From positions 1 through 44,710 of the forward strand of contig CAZMAM010000009.1 in NCBI GenBank assembly GCA_964564305.1: DNA of 44,710 nt, read 5' to 3'. Both the position numbers and the translations under genes were made by a program. This document shows, in pieces, positions 26,501 to 35,045 of this stretch. How positions within the stretch are numbered: the stretch's first letter is position 1; each line of letters begins with the position of its first letter. The notes under the pieces were generated by a model, which saw only the letters and a program-made list of their open reading frames with translations, searched no databases and was not told the origin of the DNA. The stretch is from RGIG1959 sp964564305 (lineage in GTDB: Bacteria > Bacillota > Clostridia > Oscillospirales > Acutalibacteraceae).

Positions 26501-27931
26501 ATCGATTTAAATTTTGCGGACGAATATCAGAACGCCGCTCACCGGTATACCGAAACGCTGTTTCCCGCCAATCATGTTTTCAAGGCCGGAACCATTTCCA
26601 CCGTTGCGGAAAAAACCGCGTTCGGGTACGTCAAAAAATACGAGGATACGCATCATGTTCATTTCAGTCAGGCGGAGCGAACCCGTCTGGCCATCGGCTG
26701 TTCCGGGGTCAAACGCACCACCGGCCAGCATCCCGGGGGAATGGTCGTCATTCCCAACGATTTCGAGGCGGAGGATTTTACCCCGCTGCAGCATCCGGCG
26801 GATGATCCGCACGCGGATGTCATCACCACGCATTTTGATTTTCACTCCATCCACGATACCATTCTCAAGCTGGACAATTTGGGCCATGTTATTCCCACCA
26901 CTTATAAATATCTGGAGGAGTATACCGGAATACCCGTGAAGGATGTGACCATGTCCGATCCGCAGGTTTACCGGCTGTTCACGTCTCCCGATCCTCTCGG
27001 CGTGACGGCGGAGCAAATCGAATGCGACACGGGGACCCTCTCGCTGCCGGAAATGGGTACGGCATTTGTGCGGCAGATGCTGATAGAATCCAAGCCGAAA
27101 ACCTTTTCCGATTTGCTGCAGATTTCCGGACTTTCGCACGGAACCGATGTGTGGCTGGGCAACGCGCAGGATTTAATCCGATCCGGCATCTGCACCATAT
27201 CCGATGTTATCGGCACCAGAGACAGCATTATGGTGTATCTGATGCATAAAGGCCTAGAACCGAAAATGGCGTTTCAGATTATGGAGATTGTCCGCAAAGG
27301 CAACGCGCACACGATGCTCACCGAAGAACATTTTGCCGCCATGCGGGAACACGGTGTGGAACAGTGGTACATTGATTCGTGCATGAAGATAAAATATATG
27401 TTCCCCAAGGCTCACGCGGCGGCGTACTGCATTGCCGCGCTTAGGGTCGGTTGGTATAAGCTGTACCGCCCGCAGGAATATTACGCTGCGTATTTTACGG
27501 TTCGCGGGGAAGATATGGATGCCCAGATTGTGCAAAAGGGAAGGGCGTATATTAAGCAAACCATGGATGAAATCCGTGGCCGTGGCAAAGAGGCCAGCGC
27601 CAAGGAACAGTCTTCGGCAGATATGATGCATGTGGTCATAGAGGCGATGGCGCGCGGCATTCGGTTTCTCCCGGTGGATTTGTATCGGTCTCATGCCAGA
27701 AAATATTTGTTGGAAGACGGGGCCATACGCTTGCCGTTCAATTCGGTGAAGGGTTTGGGCGGCGCCGCGGCGGATGGAATGATGGCCGGTAGGGAAGGCT
27801 CTCCGTTTTCCTCCTGTGATGATTTGCAGGAGCGAACGGGTATTTCCCGTTCGGTGATGGAATCTCTGCGTGATCTGGGCGCTTTGGCCGATTTACCGCA
27901 ATCCAATCAAATGTCGCTGTTTGAATGGTAA
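23567..27931 (+). CDS. polC: DNA polymerase III alpha subunit, PolC type
   Basis: PolC (1454 residues) is the replicative polymerase of low-GC Gram-positives. Order of domains: N-terminal region (about 1-200), OB fold (220-335), first PHP part with H350/H352 and D383-H384, an inserted DEDDh 3'-5' exonuclease starting FDLETTG (Asp441, Glu443), the remaining PHP, a four-cysteine zinc-like motif (CRKC...CPEC, roughly 924-955), and the polymerase core with catalytic aspartates in PDIDLNF (D978, D980). TGQHPGGMVVIP and the fingers/thumb region follow. It is complete and ends NQMSLFEW. The rimP-nusA genes that commonly follow in Clostridia are absent. Confidence 0.98.
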   Translation: MTVSELFEHIINIDAIDPSVAQAQVEQLTVRGNGELLTVGLFLQSVIPFAELETAEQQFARALSVHTQIQPRFPAHTLDAAAMETVIALLRRRYVQINGTFEDAVYVFDGDTLTVQLAHGRMQLLHTTETDKHLEQCLYTLFSRRITVCFSGEDNESGPEAQLFPDSTPARKEQPEPSQPKPSADSLSGDLPSAGGRTRSSRMKELDFSRPPKDGLPIYLQTAVVVVGSAIKTSPVPIAELESNGGTVVVWGEVFGATRRESRDGSRQLFEFYLTDRTDSLTVDLWLDSKREKQIAAAAEAVKDGACLLVRGMYDYSEYAKGNVLRAKDIARVERYQRQDNAPVKRVELHTHTKMSMMDAVVPPKDLVNRAAFWGHQAVAVTDHGVVQAFPDAMTAAEKLEKDGVSIKILYGVEAYYINDLAAAVTGKADAALTDELIVFDLETTGLSQQSDRITEIGAVRFKNGEVTEEFDTFVNPHRSIPVKVSELTGITDEMVAAAPEEQEALSRFYAFCSGCKILIAHNASFDMGFLRHAAKRCGMDFSFTGIDTVVISRVLYPNLKNHKLDTVAKALNLPAFHHHRACDDARELAMIFAVFVQDMHRREITRVQQINTYLRGGDTKSIRPNHMLLLAQNSVGLKNLYKLISWSHLHNFHRNPRITKSKLLEYRKGLLIGSACERGELFEAITQGRPWGELLDIAKFYDFLEIQPIGNNRFMIDSGIAQDEEQLREFNRTVVALGEKLHVPVCATCDVHFLDPQDEEFRRILQTAQEYEGADTQAPLYLRTTEEMLEEFSYLGEKKAYEVVVTNTNVIADRIEPIRPIPTGTYPPHIDGSDEQLQAITWGRAKEIYGDPLPEIVRQRLDRELSSIIKHGFSVLYMIAHKLVRDSEEHGYMVGSRGSVGSSFVASMAGISEVNPLPPHYVCRKCRYSEFFTHGEVGSGFDLPEKLCPECGSELDRDGHEIPFETFLGFDGDKAPDIDLNFADEYQNAAHRYTETLFPANHVFKAGTISTVAEKTAFGYVKKYEDTHHVHFSQAERTRLAIGCSGVKRTTGQHPGGMVVIPNDFEAEDFTPLQHPADDPHADVITTHFDFHSIHDTILKLDNLGHVIPTTYKYLEEYTGIPVKDVTMSDPQVYRLFTSPDPLGVTAEQIECDTGTLSLPEMGTAFVRQMLIESKPKTFSDLLQISGLSHGTDVWLGNAQDLIRSGICTISDVIGTRDSIMVYLMHKGLEPKMAFQIMEIVRKGNAHTMLTEEHFAAMREHGVEQWYIDSCMKIKYMFPKAHAAAYCIAALRVGWYKLYRPQEYYAAYFTVRGEDMDAQIVQKGRAYIKQTMDEIRGRGKEASAKEQSSADMMHVVIEAMARGIRFLPVDLYRSHARKYLLEDGAIRLPFNSVKGLGGAAADGMMAGREGSPFSSCDDLQERTGISRSVMESLRDLGALADLPQSNQMSLFEW

Positions 27932-27959
27932 GGCCGATATGCCGGTTACCCCAAAAATA

Positions 27960-28029
27960 TTCAGGCAATACCGCACAAAGATTGTCGTTCAGAAAAGCGG
28001 CAGCCGGTTTTTGTGCGGTGTTGCCTTAA
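27960..28029. repeat. Dispersed repeat, short copy R3 (B end left, A end right)
   Basis: The left end TTCAGGCAATACCGCACAAA and the right end, whose reverse complement is TTAAGGCAACACCGCACAAA, match at 19 of 22 positions, so the 70-base element can fold into one long hairpin. The B-specific ATTGTCGTTCAG follows the left end and the A-specific CCGGCTGCC follows the right end. It lies 29 bases after polC and may help end that transcript, though no good T-run follows. Confidence 0.75.
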
Positions 28030-28113
28030 AGCAACCGAGGCCTGGCGGCAAACGCCGGAGCAGGCGTTTGCTGCGTTTTTTGCCGGTCGGCACCGTTTTC
28101 GGGAGGAAACCCT

Positions 28114-28836
28114 ATGCGGTATACCACTTTGCTGATTGATTTGGATGAAACCCTGTTTGATTTTCGCGCGGCGGAGCGGGCGGCGTTAATCGAATCCCTG
28201 CGCGATTTCGGCATAGAAGCGAATGAAGAAACGGTTGCCGCATATCATCGGTTGAATCTTCGATTGTGGAAGGAATTGGAACAGGGAACCGTCACCCGAT
28301 CCCGGCTGATTGTCCTGCGCTTTCAGCGGCTTTTGCAAAGCATCGGCCGCGAGGATGTCGATCCCTGCGCACTGAATCGCCGGTATATGTCGGCGCTTTC
28401 CGAAAAAGGGTGGCCCCTCCCCGGAGTGCCGGGCGCCCTTGATTGCCTGAGCCGCCGTTATGCGCTTTCGGTGATTACCAACGGTACGGCTTCGGTTCAG
28501 CGCGCAAGAATGGCAGACCCGCACTTTCTTCGCTGCTTTCGCCATATTTTTATTTCGGAGGAGGTCGGCGCCGATAAACCCGACCCCGTTTTTTTTACCC
28601 GTGTGCTCTCCGCTTTAGAGGAGCGCGATTTGTGCCATATTTTGGTGGTTGGGGACAGCCCTTCCTCCGATATCGCCGGAGGAACCGCCGCCGGTTTGGA
28701 TACCTGCCTGATTGCCCGTAATCCCGATTTGGCTTGTGCTCCGACTTATTGCGCCGCGTCGTTTGCGGAATTTGCCGGATATTTGTTGGACGATCGGCTG
28801 TCGGCGCTAAAAATTCAACAGAATAAAGCAACATAA
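28114..28836 (+). CDS. HAD-superfamily hydrolase, YjjG/YfnB-like
   Basis: This 240-residue phosphatase has all HAD motifs: DLDETLFDF (nucleophile Asp9 and Asp11), SVITNGTAS (motif II), the lysine in GADKPDP (motif III) and VVGDSPSSDIAGG (motif IV). The helical cap after motif I resembles the YjjG group, which dephosphorylates pyrimidine nucleotides and related substrates; the true substrate is not readable from sequence. A GGGAGG site precedes the ATG. It stands between a dispersed repeat and a secreted esterase with no clear functional partner. Confidence 0.88.
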   Translation: MRYTTLLIDLDETLFDFRAAERAALIESLRDFGIEANEETVAAYHRLNLRLWKELEQGTVTRSRLIVLRFQRLLQSIGREDVDPCALNRRYMSALSEKGWPLPGVPGALDCLSRRYALSVITNGTASVQRARMADPHFLRCFRHIFISEEVGADKPDPVFFTRVLSALEERDLCHILVVGDSPSSDIAGGTAAGLDTCLIARNPDLACAPTYCAASFAEFAGYLLDDRLSALKIQQNKAT

Positions 28837-29099
28837 GGCACAAAATTTTCCCTTGCTTTTTTCCGGCTGCGTGTGCAATAGTATATACATCAGGTATTAT
28901 TGGGTTTTGCCGTTGGAAGCGTTTGGCTGCCGTCTGTTTTGCGCTTATTGGCCGAAGAAAACATTTCGCGGGGATTTTCGGGTTTTTTTCGGCGAAATTC
29001 GGGTTTCGGAAGGCGGTACGATGCGCGCCATCGGCACACCGGCAGGGCTTTTGACGCTGTCTGGGGAGACGAAATTTTTACGGGAAAGAAGGATGGAAA
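28837..29099. other. Intergenic region upstream of the secreted phosphodiesterase gene
   Basis: Nothing firmly identifiable lies here apart from the ribosome site AAGGATGG just before 29100. A T-rich stretch with TTGCTT (28853) and TATATA (28882) could be a poor promoter, but the spacing is wrong for a standard one. Confidence 0.4.
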
Positions 29100-32000
29100 A
29101 TGCGAACAGGCGTGTGGAAAGCGGCGCTGGCCATCGGGATGAGCATTGCCCTGATTCTCGGCGCCACAGTGGGATTGCTGACAGGAGCGTCCGCTGCGGA
29201 TGCGGCGGAGGAAGAGGTTCTGTACGAACAGAATTTTGACGGATTAACCGATCTGCCGGAAGGTTGGGAGATTATTCATCAGGCCACGGTAAAAGGCGGA
29301 TCGGTCACGGTGGAGAACGGCGAACTGCTGATTAACGCCAAAGATGCTTCAGACACCAACCCGATGGGCGCGGTGTATCTGGGTGAGGAATTAAAGGGCG
29401 TCAGCGGCTTTACGGTGGAAATGGATTACACGCCGGTGGAAGCATTAAATGACAGGCGTTGGAGCAGCCTGATGTATAACATTCAGGATAAGCCGTTTGG
29501 AAAAACTTATGCTCCGTATTATCATTTTGCCATCCGTCTGGCCGCTTCCGCTTCGGATGCCGTGGAACTGACGGGATTTAACACAAAAATACCGTTTGTA
29601 AACGATTGGGATTATGTTGTTTCACCAATCTCCGCCGGGTATGATCTGAAACCGGGTACCACTTACAAAATGAAAGTGATTGTGGTGGGCAATCAGGTTC
29701 AGGAATATCTGAACGGGGAATTGATGATAGCCGCAACGGTTGATGAATCAAAACACGCGTGGGTTGCGGGCGGCGGTATCGGCGTGCAGACGTCTTCAAT
29801 GAACATTCGGGTGGATAATATCCGTGTGACGCGCACCGCGGAAATGCCCAAACCCGTGATTGCGGGGCTTGCCGATGTGTACGAACCGCAGACCGGCATC
29901 AAGGTGGCGCCCACCGTGCTTCAGAGAGTGGACAGCCGCGAAGATTACGATGCGCTGAACACCGAGGGCGTTCGCCCGGCAACGGCGATGTTCACATTGG
30001 ATGCCGATCTGAATGTCCTGGCGGCGGACGGATCCGTCATCGCTTCTTTGCAGGAGGCGCTCGCCAAGATTGGAAACGCCATTATTCCGGGATTTACGGT
30101 CAATGATGAAGCAACGGTCGATGCGCTAAGCCTGGCGGTCGGCGACCTGAAAGACGCGACCGTATTTTCTTCGGATGCCCGGTTGCTTTCAAAAGCGCAT
30201 GCGGTGCTGCCCAAGCTGCGCACCGCGTATATGCCGCAGGCGCCCGAAACGGTGACTTCGGGAACGCTGGATCAATGGGTGGCCGACGGCAATACAAACG
30301 CAGCGAAAATTTTGGTTTTGGACGGGAGCAAGCTGACAAAAGATCAGGTGCTTTATCTTCAGGTGCGTCTGATGACCGTTTGGCTGACAACGAGCGGAGA
30401 CGCTTTTGACAGCGCCGATCAGATGATGAAGGGCGCGGACGGTTTGGTGACCGATTCATATGAGGAATCCATCGCCGTTATTGAGAGTTTCCGGGATGAG
30501 CAAAATGGCCTGGTGCGTTCTCCCGTGACCATTGCGCACCGCGGTTGGTCGAATCAGTATCCCGAAAACACCATGGCGTCTTTCCGCGCGGCGGTGGAAG
30601 CGGGAGCCACCTGCATCGAAACCGATTTTCACATGACCAAAGACGGCGTATTGGTTTTAATGCACGATGAAACGGTCGATCGCACAACAAACGGTAAAGG
30701 CGCCATTGCCGACATGACGTGGGACGAAATCAGCCGGCTCAAATGCAACAATATCGACGGCTCTCTCAGCAACGAAGGCGTGCCGAAGATGTCGGATTTA
30801 TTTGATTATGTCCGGGATAAGGACGTTATGGTGGTAATGGAGATAAAGAACAGCGATCCGAATTCCCTGCAGCCGTTTGTGGATTTGGTCAGGGAATACG
30901 GATTGGAAAACCGGATTGTCGCACCTTCTTTTGTTCTTTCGCAAATTGCGAAAATGCGGGAAATTGCTCCGGAAATCGGCGTGGGCTGGTTCGGTTATTC
31001 CAAAGGTTCCGGAACCGCGGGAGACCGCGTGCTGGGCGTTCTTTCCACCGTACTCAACCTGGAGGGAACCTTACATCCGCAGAGGGATGCCATCGACGCC
31101 GAAATGATGGAGATGGCCAAACACCGCGGAATTGCCTTTCATTGCTGGACATACGATACCCTGTCTGCCATGCATAACGGTATTCGGTTTGGTATTCAGT
31201 CGCTCACCGCCAATGGGGCATCGTGGCTCACCGATCAGTATTCGTATCTGGTACCGCTCGAAAACGGGTCGGCTGTCCCGGGTGATTTGGACGGGGATAA
31301 TGAAGTGGATATGGCCGATGCGCTGCGTACATATAAATTTATCACCGGCCGCGGATATGTCTTGCCGGAACATGAGCAGTGGGCGGCGGATATCAATGCG
31401 GACGGAGCAGTGGATATGGCCGATGCCTTGCAGATTTATTTGATTTGCGGCGGATTTTCCCGGCAGACGTCCGGCTCCGTGGCTACGGTTTCCGCTTTGC
31501 CCGCTTACAACCTGACTATGCAGCAAAATGTGCCGAAGATGATTCGCGCAACCGTGGTGGCTCAGGAAGGCGGCGCGACCGCTGCGGTGAAGGTCGGTCT
31601 GGTGCGTGTAGGCGGTGACGACATCACCTTTACGCAAAATCCGAGCGGAACTGTTTATGCGGATAAACAGGGAACCGCCGTTGCCGTTTTGAAATATGAA
31701 GTAGAGCAGTATGACGGATCGTATACGATCTACTCCGCTCCGATAACCGTTCAGGTAGGCACCGGCTCCACCACTCCGCCTGAACCGGAGCCGGAAAAAC
31801 CCACTACCGCGCTGTCCACCACCACCGCGCCCTATTCGGACGATGTGCCGAGAGAAGGCTTTGTGAAAGAACTGTCGCTGCAGGTCAACAATCCCAAGGC
31901 TTGGTGGGTCAAAGATGTCAAAAAAGATGTGCAGCGCTATGTTCCCAATGAATATGCCGTGTATCCCGACATTCGCATTCAAACCGATGAAGCGGGTAAT

Positions 32001-32450
32001 CTGGTGATTATTCGCAGCGCGTATTCCGAACAGCCTTATGTCAGATGCTATGCGAATGTTGGCAAGGCGGTCAATATTGTCGACAATAAACTATATTACG
32101 ATTTTACGGCGGAATGTCGGTGGAATATCTCGCTCGCCGTTGGAAGTGGTGCCGATACCGTGAATCTGATGGGGTATATCACCAAACAGTCGCAGGGTGT
32201 GAATGCCGATTTTCATCTCTCTTATTCGGAATATGTGACAGACGGTGCGGCCGGAACCTACACCGGTTGTTTGGATTTGCGGGAAGTCTTCAAAGACGCG
32301 TGTACCATTAAAGATTCGAACGTTTCCGGAGATCCCGCTCCGGACGGTAATTTAACGGTTCGGCAGGCGATTATCTGGACGGTTAGCGGGACGGAGGAAG
32401 TTTCCAAGATTGTGGTACGTGATCTGTTTATCGGGCGTGAAGCGGCATAA
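29100..32450 (+). CDS. Secreted multidomain glycerophosphodiester phosphodiesterase with internal dockerin
   Basis: The 1116-residue protein has a signal peptide (about 1-31, ending ASA). A LamG/concanavalin-like module follows (about 38-250). A stretch at about 290-463 resembles a GDPD barrel but lacks its catalytic residues. The catalytic GDPD domain (about 476-720) keeps the HR...ExD...H signature as His480-Arg481, Glu507, Asp509 and His522. A complete two-loop dockerin is at about 727-787 (DLDGDNEVDMAD and DINADGAVDMAD). Next come a beta module, a Pro/Thr linker (about 888-912) and a C-terminal module of unknown type. It would hydrolyse glycerophosphodiesters, possibly wall teichoic or lipid-derived, while docked to a cohesin. 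The ATG follows AAGGATGG. No cohesin or scaffoldin gene is in the window. Confidence 0.9.
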   Translation: MRTGVWKAALAIGMSIALILGATVGLLTGASAADAAEEEVLYEQNFDGLTDLPEGWEIIHQATVKGGSVTVENGELLINAKDASDTNPMGAVYLGEELKGVSGFTVEMDYTPVEALNDRRWSSLMYNIQDKPFGKTYAPYYHFAIRLAASASDAVELTGFNTKIPFVNDWDYVVSPISAGYDLKPGTTYKMKVIVVGNQVQEYLNGELMIAATVDESKHAWVAGGGIGVQTSSMNIRVDNIRVTRTAEMPKPVIAGLADVYEPQTGIKVAPTVLQRVDSREDYDALNTEGVRPATAMFTLDADLNVLAADGSVIASLQEALAKIGNAIIPGFTVNDEATVDALSLAVGDLKDATVFSSDARLLSKAHAVLPKLRTAYMPQAPETVTSGTLDQWVADGNTNAAKILVLDGSKLTKDQVLYLQVRLMTVWLTTSGDAFDSADQMMKGADGLVTDSYEESIAVIESFRDEQNGLVRSPVTIAHRGWSNQYPENTMASFRAAVEAGATCIETDFHMTKDGVLVLMHDETVDRTTNGKGAIADMTWDEISRLKCNNIDGSLSNEGVPKMSDLFDYVRDKDVMVVMEIKNSDPNSLQPFVDLVREYGLENRIVAPSFVLSQIAKMREIAPEIGVGWFGYSKGSGTAGDRVLGVLSTVLNLEGTLHPQRDAIDAEMMEMAKHRGIAFHCWTYDTLSAMHNGIRFGIQSLTANGASWLTDQYSYLVPLENGSAVPGDLDGDNEVDMADALRTYKFITGRGYVLPEHEQWAADINADGAVDMADALQIYLICGGFSRQTSGSVATVSALPAYNLTMQQNVPKMIRATVVAQEGGATAAVKVGLVRVGGDDITFTQNPSGTVYADKQGTAVAVLKYEVEQYDGSYTIYSAPITVQVGTGSTTPPEPEPEKPTTALSTTTAPYSDDVPREGFVKELSLQVNNPKAWWVKDVKKDVQRYVPNEYAVYPDIRIQTDEAGNLVIIRSAYSEQPYVRCYANVGKAVNIVDNKLYYDFTAECRWNISLAVGSGADTVNLMGYITKQSQGVNADFHLSYSEYVTDGAAGTYTGCLDLREVFKDACTIKDSNVSGDPAPDGNLTVRQAIIWTVSGTEEVSKIVVRDLFIGREAA

Positions 32451-32473
32451 CGGATTGGGTCATTCATTTGCGG

Positions 32474-32505
32474 GCGGCGCGCCAGAAAATTTTCCGGCGC
32501 GCCGC
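32474..32505 (+). terminator. Strong GC hairpin after the phosphodiesterase gene
   Basis: GCGGCGCGCC (32474-32483) is exactly complementary to 32496-32505, with a 12-base loop, 23 bases after the stop codon. The usual T-run is missing, so termination is likely but not certain. Confidence 0.55.
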
Positions 32506-32511
32506 AGTGAC

Positions 32512-32527
32512 ATTATTCCGGAATAAT
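32512..32527. promoter_or_regulatory. Perfect 16-bp palindrome upstream of cca
   Basis: ATTATTCCGGAATAAT is a perfect, uninterrupted palindrome about 50 bases before the cca start. It has the form of a dimeric repressor operator. No promoter could be fitted confidently to it. Confidence 0.45.
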
Positions 32528-32577
32528 ATTACCGGGCAAATATGTAATGGGATTAAAGGGAGAGCCAGAGAAAATCT

Positions 32578-33921
32578 ATGGAAAAATTACCCGATGCCGC
32601 GCAATTTGTGCTGAAACGGCTGAACGGCGCGGGGTTTTCGGCGTTTGCCGTTGGGGGATGCGTGCGGGATATGCTACTTGCCCGGTCACCTCACGATGTG
32701 GATATTGCCACTTCCGCCATGCCGGATCAGGTGGCCGCGCTTTTTGCCGACTGCCACGTTATCCCCACCGGTATGCACCACGGAACCTTAACCGTTTCGG
32801 TGCGGCACAATCCCGTGGAAGTGACCGCTTTTCGCGCCGATGGGGATTATTCTGACGGACGGCGCCCGGATGAAGTCACCTTCGGGGTCTCGCTGGAGCG
32901 CGATTTGTCCCGCAGGGATTTTACCGTAAACGCCATGGCTTATCATCCGGATGTCGGTTTAGTGGATCCGTTCGGAGGAGAACGGGATCTTCGTGCCCGG
33001 GTCCTGCGCTGTGTCGGAAATCCTTTTGACCGTTTTGCGCAAGACGCGCTGAGAATCCTGCGCTTGGTTCGGTTTGCGTCGGTTTTGGGCTTTTCTGTCG
33101 ATCCATCGGCAGACAGGGCGGCGCACGCGCTGCGCAAACGCCTTTCGGCGGTGTCGGCGGAACGCAAAAGGGATGAGCTTTTTCGCCTGCTTTGCGGAAA
33201 AAAGGTTGTGCCGGTTGCACTTGCCTACGCGGATATTCTGTGTGAAACGGTGCCCGGGCTTTCTCCTGCGGTGGGTTTTGATCAGCACAGTCCTTACCAT
33301 GATTTCGATGTGTATACGCACAGTGTTCGCGCGGTCGGATTTACCGATTCCTCTCCTGAGGCGCGCTTGGCCGCGCTGATGCACGATATGGGAAAACCGG
33401 AATGCTTCACCTTGGACGAGCGAGGGAACGGGCATTTTTACGGCCATGCGGAGCGGTCGGCCATTCAGGCCGAACAGGCGCTAAAAGCCCTGAAAACCGA
33501 TCACCGCACCGTTTCTTCGGTGGTGCGCTCGGTGCGGTATCATCACGTTGGGATTCAGCAAAACCGGCCGTGTGTGCGCCGCTGGCTTTCCCGGCTGGGC
33601 ATGGAAGAATTAAGCGCACTTTTGCGGCTTCAGGAGGCGGATGCGTATGCCTGCCGGGAAAATCCGTCGCGGCAGGAGATACAGCGGCTTTTGCAAGCGC
33701 ACGGCGCCGTTTTGCAACTGGCGCGGGATATTCAGCGGGAAAACGACTGCCTGAAGGTGACGGATCTGGCGCTAAACGGCGATGATTTGATTGCGCTCGG
33801 CGTTCCGCAGGGAAAGGCGATAGGGGATATTCTCAGAAAGTTGCTGCTGGCGGTGATGGAAGATAAATGTCCGAACGAGCGGGAAGCGCTTATTCGGCAG
33901 GTAAAGGGGTATATGCCATGA
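32578..33921 (+). CDS. cca: CCA-adding enzyme with HD domain (tRNA nucleotidyltransferase)
   Basis: This 447-residue class II nucleotidyltransferase adds or repairs the 3' CCA end of tRNAs. The head domain shows GGCVRD (residues 26-31) and the catalytic aspartates in HDVDIAT (Asp40, Asp42). The neck contains RRDFTVNAMAY and the ALRILRLVRFA stretch. The C-terminal part carries an HD phosphohydrolase motif in ALMHDMGKPE. The ATG has only a weak ribosome site. The next gene overlaps its stop by 4 bases (ATGA), indicating co-expression. Confidence 0.95.
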   Translation: MEKLPDAAQFVLKRLNGAGFSAFAVGGCVRDMLLARSPHDVDIATSAMPDQVAALFADCHVIPTGMHHGTLTVSVRHNPVEVTAFRADGDYSDGRRPDEVTFGVSLERDLSRRDFTVNAMAYHPDVGLVDPFGGERDLRARVLRCVGNPFDRFAQDALRILRLVRFASVLGFSVDPSADRAAHALRKRLSAVSAERKRDELFRLLCGKKVVPVALAYADILCETVPGLSPAVGFDQHSPYHDFDVYTHSVRAVGFTDSSPEARLAALMHDMGKPECFTLDERGNGHFYGHAERSAIQAEQALKALKTDHRTVSSVVRSVRYHHVGIQQNRPCVRRWLSRLGMEELSALLRLQEADAYACRENPSRQEIQRLLQAHGAVLQLARDIQRENDCLKVTDLALNGDDLIALGVPQGKAIGDILRKLLLAVMEDKCPNEREALIRQVKGYMP

Positions 33922-34802
33922 TTTGTTCGCTTTGCCCGCATCGCTGCCGTGCCGCGCGCACGCCGGAAAAGGGCTTTGGGGTTTGCGGCTTGCCCAACGC
34001 CGTTTATGCCGCGCGGGCGTATCCGCATTTTGGCGAAGAACCGTGCATCAGCGGCACGCGCGGATCGGGCGCCGTCTTTTTTTCCGGCTGCACGCTCTCC
34101 TGTGTGTACTGTCAGAATCGCGAAATCAGCCGGTCGCCCGCAGGCGCGAAAATGACCCCCCAATCCCTTGCCGAATGTTTTCGAATGTTGGTGCAAAAAG
34201 GGGTGCACAACATCAATTTGGTCAGTCCCACGCCGTATGTTCCGCTGATTCTTCAGGCGCTGCGCCTATACCGGCCGCCTGTAGCGCTGGTGTACAATTG
34301 CGGCGGATACGAACGTGTGGAAACTCTTCGGGCGTTGGAGGGGTGGATAGATATCTATTTGCCGGATATGAAATACGGGGACGATCATCTGGCGCTGTCT
34401 CTTTCCGGCGCCGAACATTACCGGGAAACGGCGCTGGCGGCAATTGCGGAAATGCTTCGCCAAACCGATGCGCTTCGCACAGATGCATCCGGTATCGCCG
34501 TTCGGGGAACATTGGTGCGGCATTTGGTATTGCCTGGGCATCTGGCCAATACCGAAGCGGTGCTTCGGCTGCTTGCCGGGCGGTTTTCTCCTTCGCTGTG
34601 GGTCAGCCTTCTCTTTCAGTACACGCCGATGCTTCCGCAGGAGCGAAAAGAGCTGGGCAGGGCACTTACCCGCCGGGAATGCGATAAAGCGTTTGAGATG
34701 CTCTGTTCAATGGGGTTTGAAAACGGTTATGTTCAGGATTACGGCAGCTGCGGCACCGACGCCATACCCCGGTTTGATTTAACCGGTATTTCGCACAACT
34801 GA
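33918..34802 (+). CDS. Radical SAM protein, PflX family (PflA-like, COG1313)
   Basis: This 294-residue iron-sulfur protein resembles pyruvate formate-lyase activating enzymes. The radical SAM cysteines are Cys58, Cys62 and Cys65 in SGCTLSCVYCQN. An extra N-terminal cysteine cluster (Cys3, Cys6, Cys10, Cys23) matches the PflX group, whose biochemical target is generally unknown. The conserved HFGEEPCISG precedes the SAM motif. The ATG at 33918 overlaps the cca stop. No pyruvate formate-lyase or other glycyl radical enzyme is nearby, so the substrate cannot be named. A hairpin follows the stop codon. Confidence 0.88.
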   Translation: MICSLCPHRCRAARTPEKGFGVCGLPNAVYAARAYPHFGEEPCISGTRGSGAVFFSGCTLSCVYCQNREISRSPAGAKMTPQSLAECFRMLVQKGVHNINLVSPTPYVPLILQALRLYRPPVALVYNCGGYERVETLRALEGWIDIYLPDMKYGDDHLALSLSGAEHYRETALAAIAEMLRQTDALRTDASGIAVRGTLVRHLVLPGHLANTEAVLRLLAGRFSPSLWVSLLFQYTPMLPQERKELGRALTRRECDKAFEMLCSMGFENGYVQDYGSCGTDAIPRFDLTGISHN

Positions 34803-34843
34803 AACCGGCCCGCCGAAGGTTTTTTCTCCAGCAGGCCGGTTTT
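34802..34843 (+). terminator. Terminator hairpin after the PflX gene
   Basis: AAACCGGCC (34802-34810) pairs perfectly with GGCCGGTTT (34834-34842) across a 23-base loop. The T-run (TTTTC) is short but the stem is strong, and the next gene is on the opposite strand. Confidence 0.65.
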
Positions 34844-34969
34844 CGGCGAAATTTCGGGCAAAAGCGCAAGGATTTTCGTATATGAAGCGCAGCGTATGGC
34901 TCATTGAATGAAAGAGAAAACCCCTTGGCAACACCTCTGTGCGGTTGCGCGAATTTTCGGAAAATACGG

Positions 34970-34997
34970 CAAAAAAACGGCCGCAAAAGAGCGGCCA
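34970..34997 (-). terminator. Intrinsic terminator of the glm operon
   Basis: On the - strand, GGCCGC (34996-34991) pairs with GCGGCC (34984-34979) around a 6-base loop and is followed by G and seven T. This textbook terminator lies about 50 bases after the glmM stop. Confidence 0.85.
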
Positions 34998-35045
34998 AAA
35001 CAGCAGCCGTCCCTTTGCGGTTCCGCTTTGGAATTTCCACTGACG

